Source of the DNA: Streptomyces sp. AC550_RSS872
GTDB taxonomy: Bacteria > Actinomycetota > Actinomycetes > Streptomycetales > Streptomycetaceae
Direction: 5' to 3'
DNA length: 64,000 nt
NCBI RefSeq assembly: GCF_019049285.1
Contig: NZ_JAGMUL010000058.1
Span: 62,001-126,000 of the forward strand
Both the position numbers and the translations under genes were made by a program. Shown here in pieces: positions 49,531 to 58,035 of this stretch (position 1 is its first letter; the number at the start of each line of letters is the position of its first letter). The notes beneath the pieces were generated by a model that saw only the letters and a list, made by a program, of their open reading frames with translations, was not told where the DNA came from and did no database searches.

Positions 49531-49637
49531 AGGATGTTTCCGTGACCGAGGAGGTCGGGGACACCGCGGCGGAGCTGCCCGGTCAGTTCCTCGATCCGCC
49601 CGAGGCGAATCAGAGTCGGGGCTGCATACCTCAGCAT
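49527..49637 (-). CDS. Lasso peptide precursor (A)
   Basis: 36 residues. The leader MLRYAAPTLIRLGRIEELTG shows the conserved YxxPxL...G pattern and Thr at the penultimate leader position. The predicted core is QLRRGVPDLLGHGNIL: Gln1 to Asp8 would form an eight-residue macrolactam and residues 9-16 the tail. GH at 11-12 and N at 14 align with lariatin, which also uses an acid at position 8. If cleavage fell one residue earlier the ring would be Gly1-Asp9. GAAGGTGAG precedes the ATG by a normal distance. The cyclase gene follows by 58 bases. Confidence 0.93.
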   Translation of the reverse strand: MLRYAAPTLIRLGRIEELTGQLRRGVPDLLGHGNIL

Positions 49638-50013
49638 GTTCTCACCTTCTTCCTTGCACACTTAAATCTATTACCAGACACCCCCCGGCGCCAATCCGCA
49701 ACAGGGGCCTCGAGAAAGTTGGTTGACCGCGAAATGGTGAAGAAACTGAAGAATTCCAGGCATGTATTCGAGCGTGATCACCGAACGCGGATACGCCGAA
49801 GGTCCGTCGGCCATCTGCGCGGGTGAACCGGTCGGTTGAGAGCCTCGGCGTTCGCGGCGTTTCGCGTGCTCGGCGTGCGCCGAGCCCGTACCAGCAGAAG
49901 GTCCCCACCGTCCAGGGGGACTGCTCCCGGCTCTCTGCTTGGGCTGGCCTCAGCTCCGAAGCACATGCCTGCCGGAGTGATCACGGGAACGCCCGTGCCT
50001 ACCGTGATGTGGC
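49638..50013. promoter_or_regulatory. Divergent region upstream of lasso cluster
   Basis: No further precursor or gene is supported. AT-richer sequence (TTAAATCTATTACC at 49662-49675) lies 25-40 bases before the lasso precursor ATG and fits its promoter. The rest is the upstream region of the serine hydrolase gene at 50014. Confidence 0.45.
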
Positions 50014-51222
50014 ATGCCAACCTTCTTACCGACTTCGGAGACCGGCAGGCGCATCGGCCTCGCGGCCCTGGTGGCGGCCACCGTGCTGGCCACCGGCCCG
50101 GCGGCGTCCGCGCAGGCGCCGGGCTCACGCTCCGGCGGCGGCTGCGGCACGCACGACCAGACCCGCCAGGCGCTGCGCGTACTCACCGACCGCGACGGCA
50201 TCACCGGGGCCGCGGTCCTGGTGAGCTACCCCACCGAGGACGAGCCCTGCGACCGCCTGGCCGAGGCCGCCGGAACGGCGGATCTGCGCACCGGACGCCC
50301 GATGAACAGCGTCGACCGGCTGCGCGTCGGCAGCGTGACCAAGACGTTCACCGCGGCACTCGTCCTCCAACTCGTCGCCGAGCACCGCCTCTCGCTTGAC
50401 GCCCCCGTCGACCGCTATCTGCCCGGCCTGATCCACGGGCACGGCCACGACGGGAGCCTGATCACCGTACGCCAACTCCTGCACCACACCAGCGGACTGC
50501 CCGACTATCTCGACGCGCCCGAATGGGAGCATCCCGAGCGGCTGCGGTACCGCCACTTCGAGCCGCGCGACCTCGTCACGCGTGCTCTCGAACTGCCGCG
50601 CCCGCAGGGCACCTGGCACTACGCGACCACCAACTACCTCGTCCTCGGCCTGATCGTCCGCGAGGTCACCGGCCGTACCCCCGAGGCGGAGATCACCCGC
50701 CGCATCATCAAGCCCCTCGGGCTGCACGACACCTACTGGCCCGGCGACGACACCCGCCTCCGAGGACCTCACTCCCGCAGCTACTTCACCGACGGCGACG
50801 GCCGACGCGTCGACGGCACCGCCTGGAACATGACCTTGGGCGGGGTCGGCGGCGCCCTGGTCTCCTCGCCGGGCGACCTGACGCGGTTCGCTGCCGCCCT
50901 GTTCGACGGCCGGCTGCTGCCCGCGGCCCAACTGGCCGAGCTGCGACGGACGGTGGAGGCCGACGCCGACCGGCTGTGGCCGGGCGCCCGCTACGGGCTG
51001 GGCGTGATCTCGACACCGCTGTCCTGCGGAGGGACGTGGTGGGGGCACGGCGGCACGGTGCCCGGCGGCCACCGGGCGCTGGTCGCCGTCGGCCCCGGCG
51101 GCCGGAGCGTCGCCGTCGCCCTGAACGAGGTGCCCGCCTCGCTCCAGGCCGAGCTGGACTTCCTGGACCTCGTCGACAAGGCCCTCTGTGAGGGCAGCTC
51201 TCCCGAAAGGACTTCCGCGTGA
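50014..51222 (+). CDS. Secreted serine hydrolase, beta-lactamase/DD-peptidase fold
   Basis: 402 residues. The signal peptide (GLAALVAATVLATGPAASA) is followed by the catalytic domain with SVTK (LRVGSVTKTFTAAL), YATTNY and WGHGGTVPG, the three motifs of the R61-like DD-carboxypeptidase/class C family. It may trim peptidoglycan peptides. It is divergent from the lasso cluster and overlaps the next gene by four bases (GTGA), so the two are an operon. Self-protection against the lasso peptide is possible but nothing in the motifs indicates it. Confidence 0.87.
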   Translation: MPTFLPTSETGRRIGLAALVAATVLATGPAASAQAPGSRSGGGCGTHDQTRQALRVLTDRDGITGAAVLVSYPTEDEPCDRLAEAAGTADLRTGRPMNSVDRLRVGSVTKTFTAALVLQLVAEHRLSLDAPVDRYLPGLIHGHGHDGSLITVRQLLHHTSGLPDYLDAPEWEHPERLRYRHFEPRDLVTRALELPRPQGTWHYATTNYLVLGLIVREVTGRTPEAEITRRIIKPLGLHDTYWPGDDTRLRGPHSRSYFTDGDGRRVDGTAWNMTLGGVGGALVSSPGDLTRFAAALFDGRLLPAAQLAELRRTVEADADRLWPGARYGLGVISTPLSCGGTWWGHGGTVPGGHRALVAVGPGGRSVAVALNEVPASLQAELDFLDLVDKALCEGSSPERTSA

Positions 51223-52910
51223 CCGGCTCCCCTTCCCACTCCCCTTCCTCCCCCACCTCCTTATCCCGTACGGCTCCTCCGCCTCCGGCCTTGCCCCCTG
51301 CCCCCGCCTCCCCCGCAGCCTCGAGCACGACCGGCCCCCGTGGTGCCACGACCGGCGGCCTGCACCGGCTCGTGTCGCGCACCGCGGCAGGGGCCGCCCT
51401 GTGCCTGGTCGGGGCGCTCACCGTCGCCGCGTCGCCCGCAGCGGCGGCCGCACCCGCCGCTGCGACCGCGGACCCCCTCGCCCGCTACCACCAGCAGCAC
51501 CTCGACTGGAAGAGCTGCCTGCTCGGACCCGACGACAAGACCGGCAAGGAACTCCAGCAGGCCGGCGCCCAGTGCGCCGATGTCACCGTCCCGTTGAACT
51601 ATGACGACCCGGACGGGCGCACGATCACCGTCGCGATCTCGCGGATCCCTGCCACCGACACGGCCCACCGCGTGGGCGCGCTGCTGCTCAACGGTGGTGG
51701 TCCCGGCGGGCAGTCGATCGGCGACCCGCCGTGGGTGCGCACGGCGATGAAGCAGGTCGGTGAGCGCTACGACGTGGTGGGCGTCGACCCCCGTTTCGTC
51801 GGCCGCAGCACGCCGCTGGACTGCCACTGGCCCACCGGCTCCTCCGTACGCGGCGCGGGCACCGACCGGGCGGGGTTCGACCGCGCGGTGGCCCTGGCCG
51901 AGGAACTCGCCGGTCGTTGCCGCACGTCCCAGGGCGACGTCCTGCCGTACGTCACGACCCGGAACACCGCGCGCGACATGGACGTCATCCGCGCCGCGCT
52001 CGGCGAGCCCCGGATCTCCTACCTCGGCTACTCGTACGGCACCTACCTCGGCCAGGTGTACGCCTCGATGTTTCCCGGCCGCACCGACCGGGTCGTGCTG
52101 GACGGCGTCGTCGCTCCCGACCGCTACAACCCCCGGCTGCTGCGCGGCACGGAACCCGAGAACCGGCGGGCGCTAAAGGGCTGGGCCGCCTGGGCAGCCG
52201 CCCGCGACACCGCCTACGGTCTGGGCCGCACCCGGGGCGAGGTGCTGGCGGCCGTCGACAGCGTCCAGGCGGCGGCCGGACGTACGCCCCTGGTGATCGG
52301 CGACCATCGGGTGGACGAACTTGTGGTGCCCGTCGTCGTCTTCAGCGGCCTCTCGCAGGACAACGACGCCGCCTACGCCGATCTCGCGCAGGCCGTACGG
52401 GACATGCGTCGCGCCGCCGGCGGTCACACGGTCACCCCCTCGCCGTGGCTGGCCGAAACGCTCGGCTTCCTGCTGACCGGATCCGAATCCTCGTACGGCA
52501 GTGCCCAGACAGCGATCCTGTGCGGGGACGCGTCCGCGCCGCGCTCCCCCGAGGTGTACTGGCGCGATGTCCAACGGGCCCGCGCGCAGGACCCGTTGTT
52601 CGGTCCGGTCACCAACAACATCGGTCCATGCGCGTTCTGGGACCCGCCGCGCGAACGCCCGACCACGATCCGCGGCGACCTTCCGGCCCTGCTCGTCAAC
52701 GCGACCGGTGACCCGCGCACCACCTACCGGAGCGCGCAGTCGGTGCGCCGCATGTGGCCCTCCTCCCGCCTGGTCACCCTCCGCGGCGCGGACCAGCACG
52801 CCGTGTACGGCGTCTTCGGCAGCTCCTGTGCCGACGCGACGGTCAACACCTACCTGGCCACTGGCCGCCCGCCGGCCACGGACGTCACCTGCGACCGGCC
52901 TGCCGGCTGA
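51219..52910 (+). CDS. Secreted alpha/beta-hydrolase, tripeptidyl aminopeptidase-like
   Basis: 563 residues. A Pro/Ser-rich start and signal segment (AAGAALCLVGALTVAASPAA) precede an alpha/beta-hydrolase. The oxyanion block LLLNGGGPGGQSIG, nucleophile elbow LGYSYGTYLGQVYASMFPG and the C-terminal TAP-like domain with catalytic His (RGADQHAVYG) match the Streptomyces SlpD/SlpE/Tap group, which remove peptides from protein N-termini. The GTG start overlaps the upstream stop, with AAAGGA eight bases before it. Confidence 0.87.
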   Translation: MTGSPSHSPSSPTSLSRTAPPPPALPPAPASPAASSTTGPRGATTGGLHRLVSRTAAGAALCLVGALTVAASPAAAAAPAAATADPLARYHQQHLDWKSCLLGPDDKTGKELQQAGAQCADVTVPLNYDDPDGRTITVAISRIPATDTAHRVGALLLNGGGPGGQSIGDPPWVRTAMKQVGERYDVVGVDPRFVGRSTPLDCHWPTGSSVRGAGTDRAGFDRAVALAEELAGRCRTSQGDVLPYVTTRNTARDMDVIRAALGEPRISYLGYSYGTYLGQVYASMFPGRTDRVVLDGVVAPDRYNPRLLRGTEPENRRALKGWAAWAAARDTAYGLGRTRGEVLAAVDSVQAAAGRTPLVIGDHRVDELVVPVVVFSGLSQDNDAAYADLAQAVRDMRRAAGGHTVTPSPWLAETLGFLLTGSESSYGSAQTAILCGDASAPRSPEVYWRDVQRARAQDPLFGPVTNNIGPCAFWDPPRERPTTIRGDLPALLVNATGDPRTTYRSAQSVRRMWPSSRLVTLRGADQHAVYGVFGSSCADATVNTYLATGRPPATDVTCDRPAG

Positions 52911-53086
52911 GAGAGGCGCTCCGGCGGCCGCCGCTACCCCGGCCCAAGGACCACTTCTTGATCACCATGTACAACTGCTCACCGCGTGCGGTGGCGCTGC
53001 CGACGGACAGGTGACCACGGATGACAGGAGGTCCGCGCGGCCCCGGAAGGGTTCGCGCGGACCTCCGCCGCGTCAGGCGGAGGTCC

Positions 53087-53731
53087 TCAGGCCACGCCGA
53101 GAAAGCGCAGAACGGCGAGCACCCGGCGGTGGTCCGCGTCGGCCTTCGGCAGGTCCAGTTTGGCGAGGATGCTGTTGATGTGTTTGGCCACCGCGCTCTC
53201 GCTGACCACGAGTTGCGCGGCTATTCCGGCGTTGGACCGGCCGCCCGCCATCAGCTCCAGGACCTCGCGTTCTCGTGGGGTGAGCCGGTCCAGCGGGTCG
53301 CTGTGGCGGCGTACCAGCAGCTGGGAGACCACCTGCGGGTCGAGCGCGGTGCCGCCTTCGGCCACCCGCCGTAGTGCGTCGGCGAACTCCTCGACGTCCG
53401 CGACCCGTTGCTTGAGCAGGTAGCCGATCCCCGACGTGTGGGCGGACAGCAGATCGGCCGCGTACCGCTCCTCCACGTACTGGGAGAGCAACAGTACGGC
53501 CGTACCGGGCCACTGCTGTCTGATGACCAGTGCGGCTCGCACCCCCTCGTCGGTGTAGCCGGGAGGCATCCGGACGTCCACCACCGCGATGTCCGGCCGC
53601 TGTTCCTCCACCGCCGCCAACAGCGCCTCGGCGTCGCCCACTTCGGCAACCACCTCGAACCCGGCCATCTCCAGGACCTTGACCACGCCGATCCGGAGCA
53701 GGACGGAATCCTCGGCGATCACGGCACGCAC
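53087..53731 (-). CDS. NarL/LuxR-type response regulator
   Basis: 214 residues. The receiver domain has phosphoacceptor D52 in VVDVRMPP and K in LLKQRV. The LuxR output helix-turn-helix is LTPREREVLELMAGGRSNAG and SESAVAKHINSILAKL. GTG 53731 lies inside the end of the kinase gene (13-base overlap) with GGAG six bases upstream. The target genes are unknown; the divergent membrane protein at 55103 is a candidate. Confidence 0.92.
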   Translation of the reverse strand: MRAVIAEDSVLLRIGVVKVLEMAGFEVVAEVGDAEALLAAVEEQRPDIAVVDVRMPPGYTDEGVRAALVIRQQWPGTAVLLLSQYVEERYAADLLSAHTSGIGYLLKQRVADVEEFADALRRVAEGGTALDPQVVSQLLVRRHSDPLDRLTPREREVLELMAGGRSNAGIAAQLVVSESAVAKHINSILAKLDLPKADADHRRVLAVLRFLGVA

Positions 53732-54969
53732 GGCAACTCCACGGTCATGACGGTCGGTCCCCCAACGGGACTGTCGACCGACAGCCTGCCATCGACCGAC
53801 GCGACCCGTTTGGCCAGCCCGGCCAGCCCGGTACCGCCGGCGGGTTCGGCGCCGCCCACGCCGTCGTCGCTGACGACGAGCACCAGGGTCTCGCCGAAGC
53901 ACTCCACCGTGACCTCGGCCCGGGACGCCTCCGCGTGCTTCACCACGTTCGTCAGCGCTTCGGAGACGATGAAGTACGCGACGGCCTCGACCGCGGGCGA
54001 CGGCCTCGACGGCAGGTTCACCGTCACTCCCACCGCAATGGGCGCCCGGGCCGCGATACCCGAGAGCGCGGCGTCGAGGCCGCGATCCTCCAGAACGGCC
54101 GGGTGCAGTCCGCGCACCAGATCGTTCAGCTCCTCTATCGCCTCCTTCGCCTCCCGGTGCGCCTCGTCGATCACGCGGCGGGCGTCCTCGCTCAGGTCAC
54201 CGAGCGTCGCCTTGGCCAGCCCGAGGTTGACCGCCAGGGAGACCAGCCGCTGCTGGGCACCGTCGTGCAGATCGCGTTCGATACGCCGCCGTTCGGCGTC
54301 GACCGCGTCAACCAGGCCCGCCCGGCTCTCGGCCAGGTCCTCCACCCTGCGCGCCAACTGCTCCTCTCGGCTGGGCCCGAGACGGACCGTGGCGGTGCGG
54401 GTGTCGAGCCGGGCGAGGGCTCCGGACAGCCAGGATGCCGCGCAGAGCAAGGCGATTCCGGCGGCGGTGACGTATGCACCCGAGGGGGTGTAGCCGGCTT
54501 GCCCGAGGCGCCGCTCCGGCGGAACGAGCCAGATCCACACATAGATCGAGGCGGCCACGGCGGACGTGGCCCACATCAGCAGGGCGAAGACCGCTGCGAG
54601 TGCCAGGAGCGGCCCGAACAGCAGGTGGTAACCGAGCTGCCGCCGGCCCGCCGGGGAACGCAGCCACTCGGGCAGCCGGGGACGCGGTCCCCCATAGGGC
54701 GAGGCAATGTCCACACCGAGACGGGTGCGGAAGCGGGCTCGCTGGACCTCGGTCAGCAAGGGCCCGGCCGACACGACGGCGGCGAGCGGGACGAGAACCG
54801 CGAGGAGGGTCGCCGCGGGTGTTTCCGGGACGAAGAAGATCCATGGCAGAGCCATGACGACCAGGACGGCGAGCTGGATCAGGACCCCGGTGACGATGAA
54901 CGCGGCCGGGCGTCCGGCGCCCTGGAACGGCCACTGGATCACGCGCCGCAGGCGGGCGGTTATGTGCAT
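53719..54969 (-). CDS. NarL-family sensor histidine kinase
   Basis: 416 residues. Four or so membrane segments lie between residues 20 and 190, with a large loop containing ASPYGGPRPRLPEW. The HisKA_3 box RDLHDGAQQRLV carries His235. The ATPase domain has ALTNVVKHAEAS and VVSDDGVGGAEPAGGTGLAG. It is cotranscribed with the response regulator. ATG 54969 is chosen as the start of similarity and has only a weak ribosome site. The signal is unknown. Confidence 0.9.
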   Translation of the reverse strand: MHITARLRRVIQWPFQGAGRPAAFIVTGVLIQLAVLVVMALPWIFFVPETPAATLLAVLVPLAAVVSAGPLLTEVQRARFRTRLGVDIASPYGGPRPRLPEWLRSPAGRRQLGYHLLFGPLLALAAVFALLMWATSAVAASIYVWIWLVPPERRLGQAGYTPSGAYVTAAGIALLCAASWLSGALARLDTRTATVRLGPSREEQLARRVEDLAESRAGLVDAVDAERRRIERDLHDGAQQRLVSLAVNLGLAKATLGDLSEDARRVIDEAHREAKEAIEELNDLVRGLHPAVLEDRGLDAALSGIAARAPIAVGVTVNLPSRPSPAVEAVAYFIVSEALTNVVKHAEASRAEVTVECFGETLVLVVSDDGVGGAEPAGGTGLAGLAKRVASVDGRLSVDSPVGGPTVMTVELPCVP

Positions 54970-55102
54970 GAGGGAACGGTAAGTGCCGAGGTCAGGGGTG
55001 GTCCATGACGTAGGGGTCCGTCTTGGGGGTGTAGTTGGTGCCACCCCGGAACGGACATCTGCGTTACTGACTGTGATCGCCGCGCGGTCGAGGCTGGAGG
55101 CC

Positions 55103-55579
55103 ATGAAGGAGAACCGCGAACGCGAGGAGTCCGGGCCGATGGATGCGCTGATCACCCGTCAACCGCAGGGTGTCGAGGGCGGGTCTGCTCTGCGGCGGGC
55201 ACACCGCTGGTACCGGATGGAGTACGTCCTGGTCGCCTGCGGGCTGTCCCTGCTGCCCTGGCTGGTCGTGTTGGCCGACAGCCTGCCCGCAGCGGCCGTT
55301 GCCTCGAACTGGCGCACGGTCTGGATCGGCCTGGACGCTGCGGAGGCGGTGGCCCTGATCGCCACGGGACTGCTGGCCGTACGAGGGCACCGCCTGCACT
55401 CGCTCACGGCCACCGCCGCCGCCACGCTGCTGGTGGTCGACGCCTGGTTCGACACGATGACGGCGGCACCGGGCGCGGATCAGCTCTCGGCGGTGGCGAT
55501 GGCGGTCGGCGCGGAGCTGCCATTGGCGGTGGTGTGCGTCGTACTGGCGGCAAGGGGGCACGCCAGCCCCACCGTCTGA
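55103..55579 (+). CDS. Small integral membrane protein, function unknown
   Basis: About 158 residues with four hydrophobic segments (YVLVACGLSLLPWLVVLADS and three more). No motif is recognised beyond membrane topology. The gene is divergent from the two-component pair, 133 bases away, the usual place for a target of such a pair. ATG 55103 has GGAGG only two bases upstream; ATG 55139 with GAGGAG nine bases upstream may be the true start. Confidence 0.65.
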   Translation: MKENREREESGPMDALITRQPQGVEGGSALRRAHRWYRMEYVLVACGLSLLPWLVVLADSLPAAAVASNWRTVWIGLDAAEAVALIATGLLAVRGHRLHSLTATAAATLLVVDAWFDTMTAAPGADQLSAVAMAVGAELPLAVVCVVLAARGHASPTV

Positions 55580-55741
55580 CCGCCTCCCGGGCCTCCTCCG
55601 CGTGGCTGCGTGTGCGGCCGCAACGGCACTTCGCCGCGAGGTGCTCACGGCACGCCGCTCCGCCCGGGATGACCGGGCGCGCAGGCCGCCCGCGACACCG
55701 CGAGCGGCCTGCTGGAGTGAGTCGCCTCTACTGACTGCCTG

Positions 55742-56920
55742 TCAGTTCTCTTCGCTGGTACGGCGCTTGCGGGCGAAGTAGACCGCGGCGGCGCCGACCG
55801 CCGCGATGGCGAGACCGGCACCCGCGAGGACGGGAGTGCTGCTCGACGCGCCGGTCTCGGCGAGGTCACCGTTCGGGGCCGGGGTGTTCGCCCCCGTGTC
55901 CGTGCCGGGCTCGGGCGTGGCGGACTCGCTGGGGGCCGGGGACTCGCCCGCACCGGGCGTGGCCGATTCGCTGGGGGCCGGGGACTCACTCGCACCAGGC
56001 GTGGCCGGCTCGCTGGGGGCCGGGGACTCGCCCGCACCGGGCGCGTCGTTCTTGGCGAGCACCGCCGCGAAGGCGCCTGCGATCACCTTGTGACCGTCGG
56101 CGTTGGGGTGCGGGTCCTGCTTCGTGCACGCCCAGGTCAGCTGGCAGATCTTGGCCACGTTGGCCGGCACCTCGCCCGCGCCGGGCACGTTCACCTGGGT
56201 GGTGAAGTCGTCCGAGGAGAAGGCCCCTGCCACGTCCGCCACCTTGAAACCGGTGGACTTGTACACCTGGGTGATCCCGGCGTTGGCGGCCTGGACCAGG
56301 GGCGCCGACTCCTTGACGGCCTGCTGCCCCGCGGGCCCCTGCAACCAGGCCCCCAGGAACGGGTTGTGGTACGTCGAGCCCACGAACTGGGTGTCCTTCG
56401 TACCGGCCTGGCGGAGCGTGCCCGCGATCTGGGCGAGGTTCTTCGCCATGGCCTGGCTCTTGCTGTTCAGGCACGCCCCGTCGAGAGTGCCGGCCGGGCG
56501 GCTGACACAGTTCAGGAGGATGTCGTTCGCGCCCACGCTGAGGGTCACGTAGGCGACCTTGCCCTGGTGCTGGGCCATGGCCTTCAGGGCGGCGTCCAGC
56601 TGGGACTTGGCGTTCGGGTAGTCGCACTTTCCGCCGTTGATCAGAGACTCGGTGGTCTCAGCGGTGCAGCCCAGGCGTATGTGCTTCAGTCCGGGGGTGC
56701 GCTGCTTGAGCTGTGCGTAGAGCTGGTCGGGGTAGGCGACGTCGGTGTCCTTGTCGACGTCCGGCTGGTAGCCGGAAGCCAGGGAGTCGCCGAGCGAGAT
56801 GTAGTACGTCGTGTCCTTGCCGCCGGCCGCATCGTCGGCGGCGGCCAGCCCGGGCGTGCTCAGCACGATCGTCATGGCAGAGATGGCCAGCGGGGGGCCG
56901 AAACGCTGAAGGGGTCTCAT
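55742..56920 (-). CDS. Surface-anchored SGNH/GDSL hydrolase with LAETG sorting signal
   Basis: 392 residues. A signal peptide (MRPLQRFGPP to STPGLAAA) precedes an SGNH domain: GDSL with Ser46, LSVGANDILLNC and DPHPNADGH with the catalytic Asp/His. A Pro/Ser/Glu-rich repeat tract (about 285-350) leads to LAETG at about 353, a membrane helix and RKRRTSEEN, the pattern recognised by class E sortases. It is probably a wall-attached esterase or lipase. No good ribosome site is seen before ATG 56920. Confidence 0.88.
   Translation of the reverse strand: MRPLQRFGPPLAISAMTIVLSTPGLAAADDAAGGKDTTYYISLGDSLASGYQPDVDKDTDVAYPDQLYAQLKQRTPGLKHIRLGCTAETTESLINGGKCDYPNAKSQLDAALKAMAQHQGKVAYVTLSVGANDILLNCVSRPAGTLDGACLNSKSQAMAKNLAQIAGTLRQAGTKDTQFVGSTYHNPFLGAWLQGPAGQQAVKESAPLVQAANAGITQVYKSTGFKVADVAGAFSSDDFTTQVNVPGAGEVPANVAKICQLTWACTKQDPHPNADGHKVIAGAFAAVLAKNDAPGAGESPAPSEPATPGASESPAPSESATPGAGESPAPSESATPEPGTDTGANTPAPNGDLAETGASSSTPVLAGAGLAIAAVGAAAVYFARKRRTSEEN
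55923..56048. repeat. Three 42-base repeats in SGNH hydrolase gene
   Basis: Three tandem units of about 42 bases (GACTCGCTGGGGGCCGGGGA and on) encode the ESPAPSESATPGAG spacer between the hydrolase and its wall anchor. The middle unit has drifted more (ACTCACTCGCACCAGG). Copy number probably varies between strains. Confidence 0.8.
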
Positions 56921-58035
56921 AACTTGCGTGCGCTTTCCAGTTGTTGGGGGGTTTGGATGCCGAAAAGCGTGGGCGTGAGACGTGGTGGGAAGCAGCGAAT
57001 CTCATCCGCAGCGGTTTCCGGGCACCCGAAGAAGGCCTTTGTGAAGGCGTAGGGGGTTCCCGCCTCCGCGAGACTTGCCGGGTCTGCCCGACTTCGCCGC
57101 GGAGACGCGGGCGTCAATCTAGCAGGCCGAAAACCGACTTGAATATGGGGAGCCGACAAAACGACGGGGATGACGACACGTGTAACCATCAGAAAGGCTC
57201 GATCGGTCCGGAATTGGTGACCGAACCCGTTGGTAGCCATTCGTTGAGTGATCAACCGGGTGGTGAATACCCCTCGCAGCAGGCCGCCCACCTGTACGGG
57301 CTGGCGTCCAACTGCCGATTGTGGCTGTGTTTGAGCGCAGTGGCTGGCCAATTGTTCGACAGGTCGAATGACATCGGGCCTCGCGTTCGGCGGGCCGAAT
57401 GGGACCGATCGCAGAATGCAGACGCAGGAACGTCGCCGGGGAGTTCGGGACGGGTCGCGGGAGCCTCCCACGGGCCGTACATGTGCAGCGGCGACATCAG
57501 GTCAGCATGAAGAACGGATAGCTGGCCGGAATGCCGGCAAGAGCAGAGGCGCCGCAACGGGCTCTCCGGATCAGCCGAAAGATGATGCGTCAGCTCGGCG
57601 TCCTGAGGTTTGCTTATTCGTGGAGATTTTGCGTCGGATCCGGCCTGCCAGATGCACGAGGAGCGGGCGTTCGGAGGGCAGGAGTTCCTGGTGGACACAG
57701 CAGGCTCGCCACTCCTGGTCTGCGATGCCGAGATGCTCACACTGGAGTGACCGATCGTCAGTCGGGCGCGAAATGCCCCGCAGCACCGATTGCTCCCCGA
57801 ACAGACGATGATCGCGGTGCCCGGCCTCCTGGACGGGCACCGCGGTCGAGTCTGCCCGGTGGCGAATCTCGCAAGGGGCCTGGGCGCTGTCTCGTCGTCG
57901 ATACAAAACCGACACACAACCGAGCAGGTTTCGCGCACCGGCCGAGAACCAACAGAGGCGGGCCGTACACGTGCGCGGTCGACCATCGGCGGCACGACCG
58001 CGAAGCACGTCGCGGGCTGTCCGACGGAGTAGCGC
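56921..58035. other. Long gene-free region between surface genes
   Basis: 1.1 kb without a supported gene. The part near 57130-57300 is AT-richer and may hold the promoter of the SGNH gene. A hairpin CGCGGTGCCC/GGGCACCGCG lies at 57813-57844. Similar blocks GGGCCGTACATGTGC (57475) and GGGCCGTACACGTGC (57961) recur about 490 bases apart. Both strands show only chance frames. Confidence 0.5.

Noticed and set aside
50014..52910. Lasso peptide isopeptidase or immunity genes
   Set aside because: The two hydrolases divergent from the lasso cluster have DD-peptidase and tripeptidyl aminopeptidase motifs, not the prolyl-oligopeptidase-like form of lasso isopeptidases.
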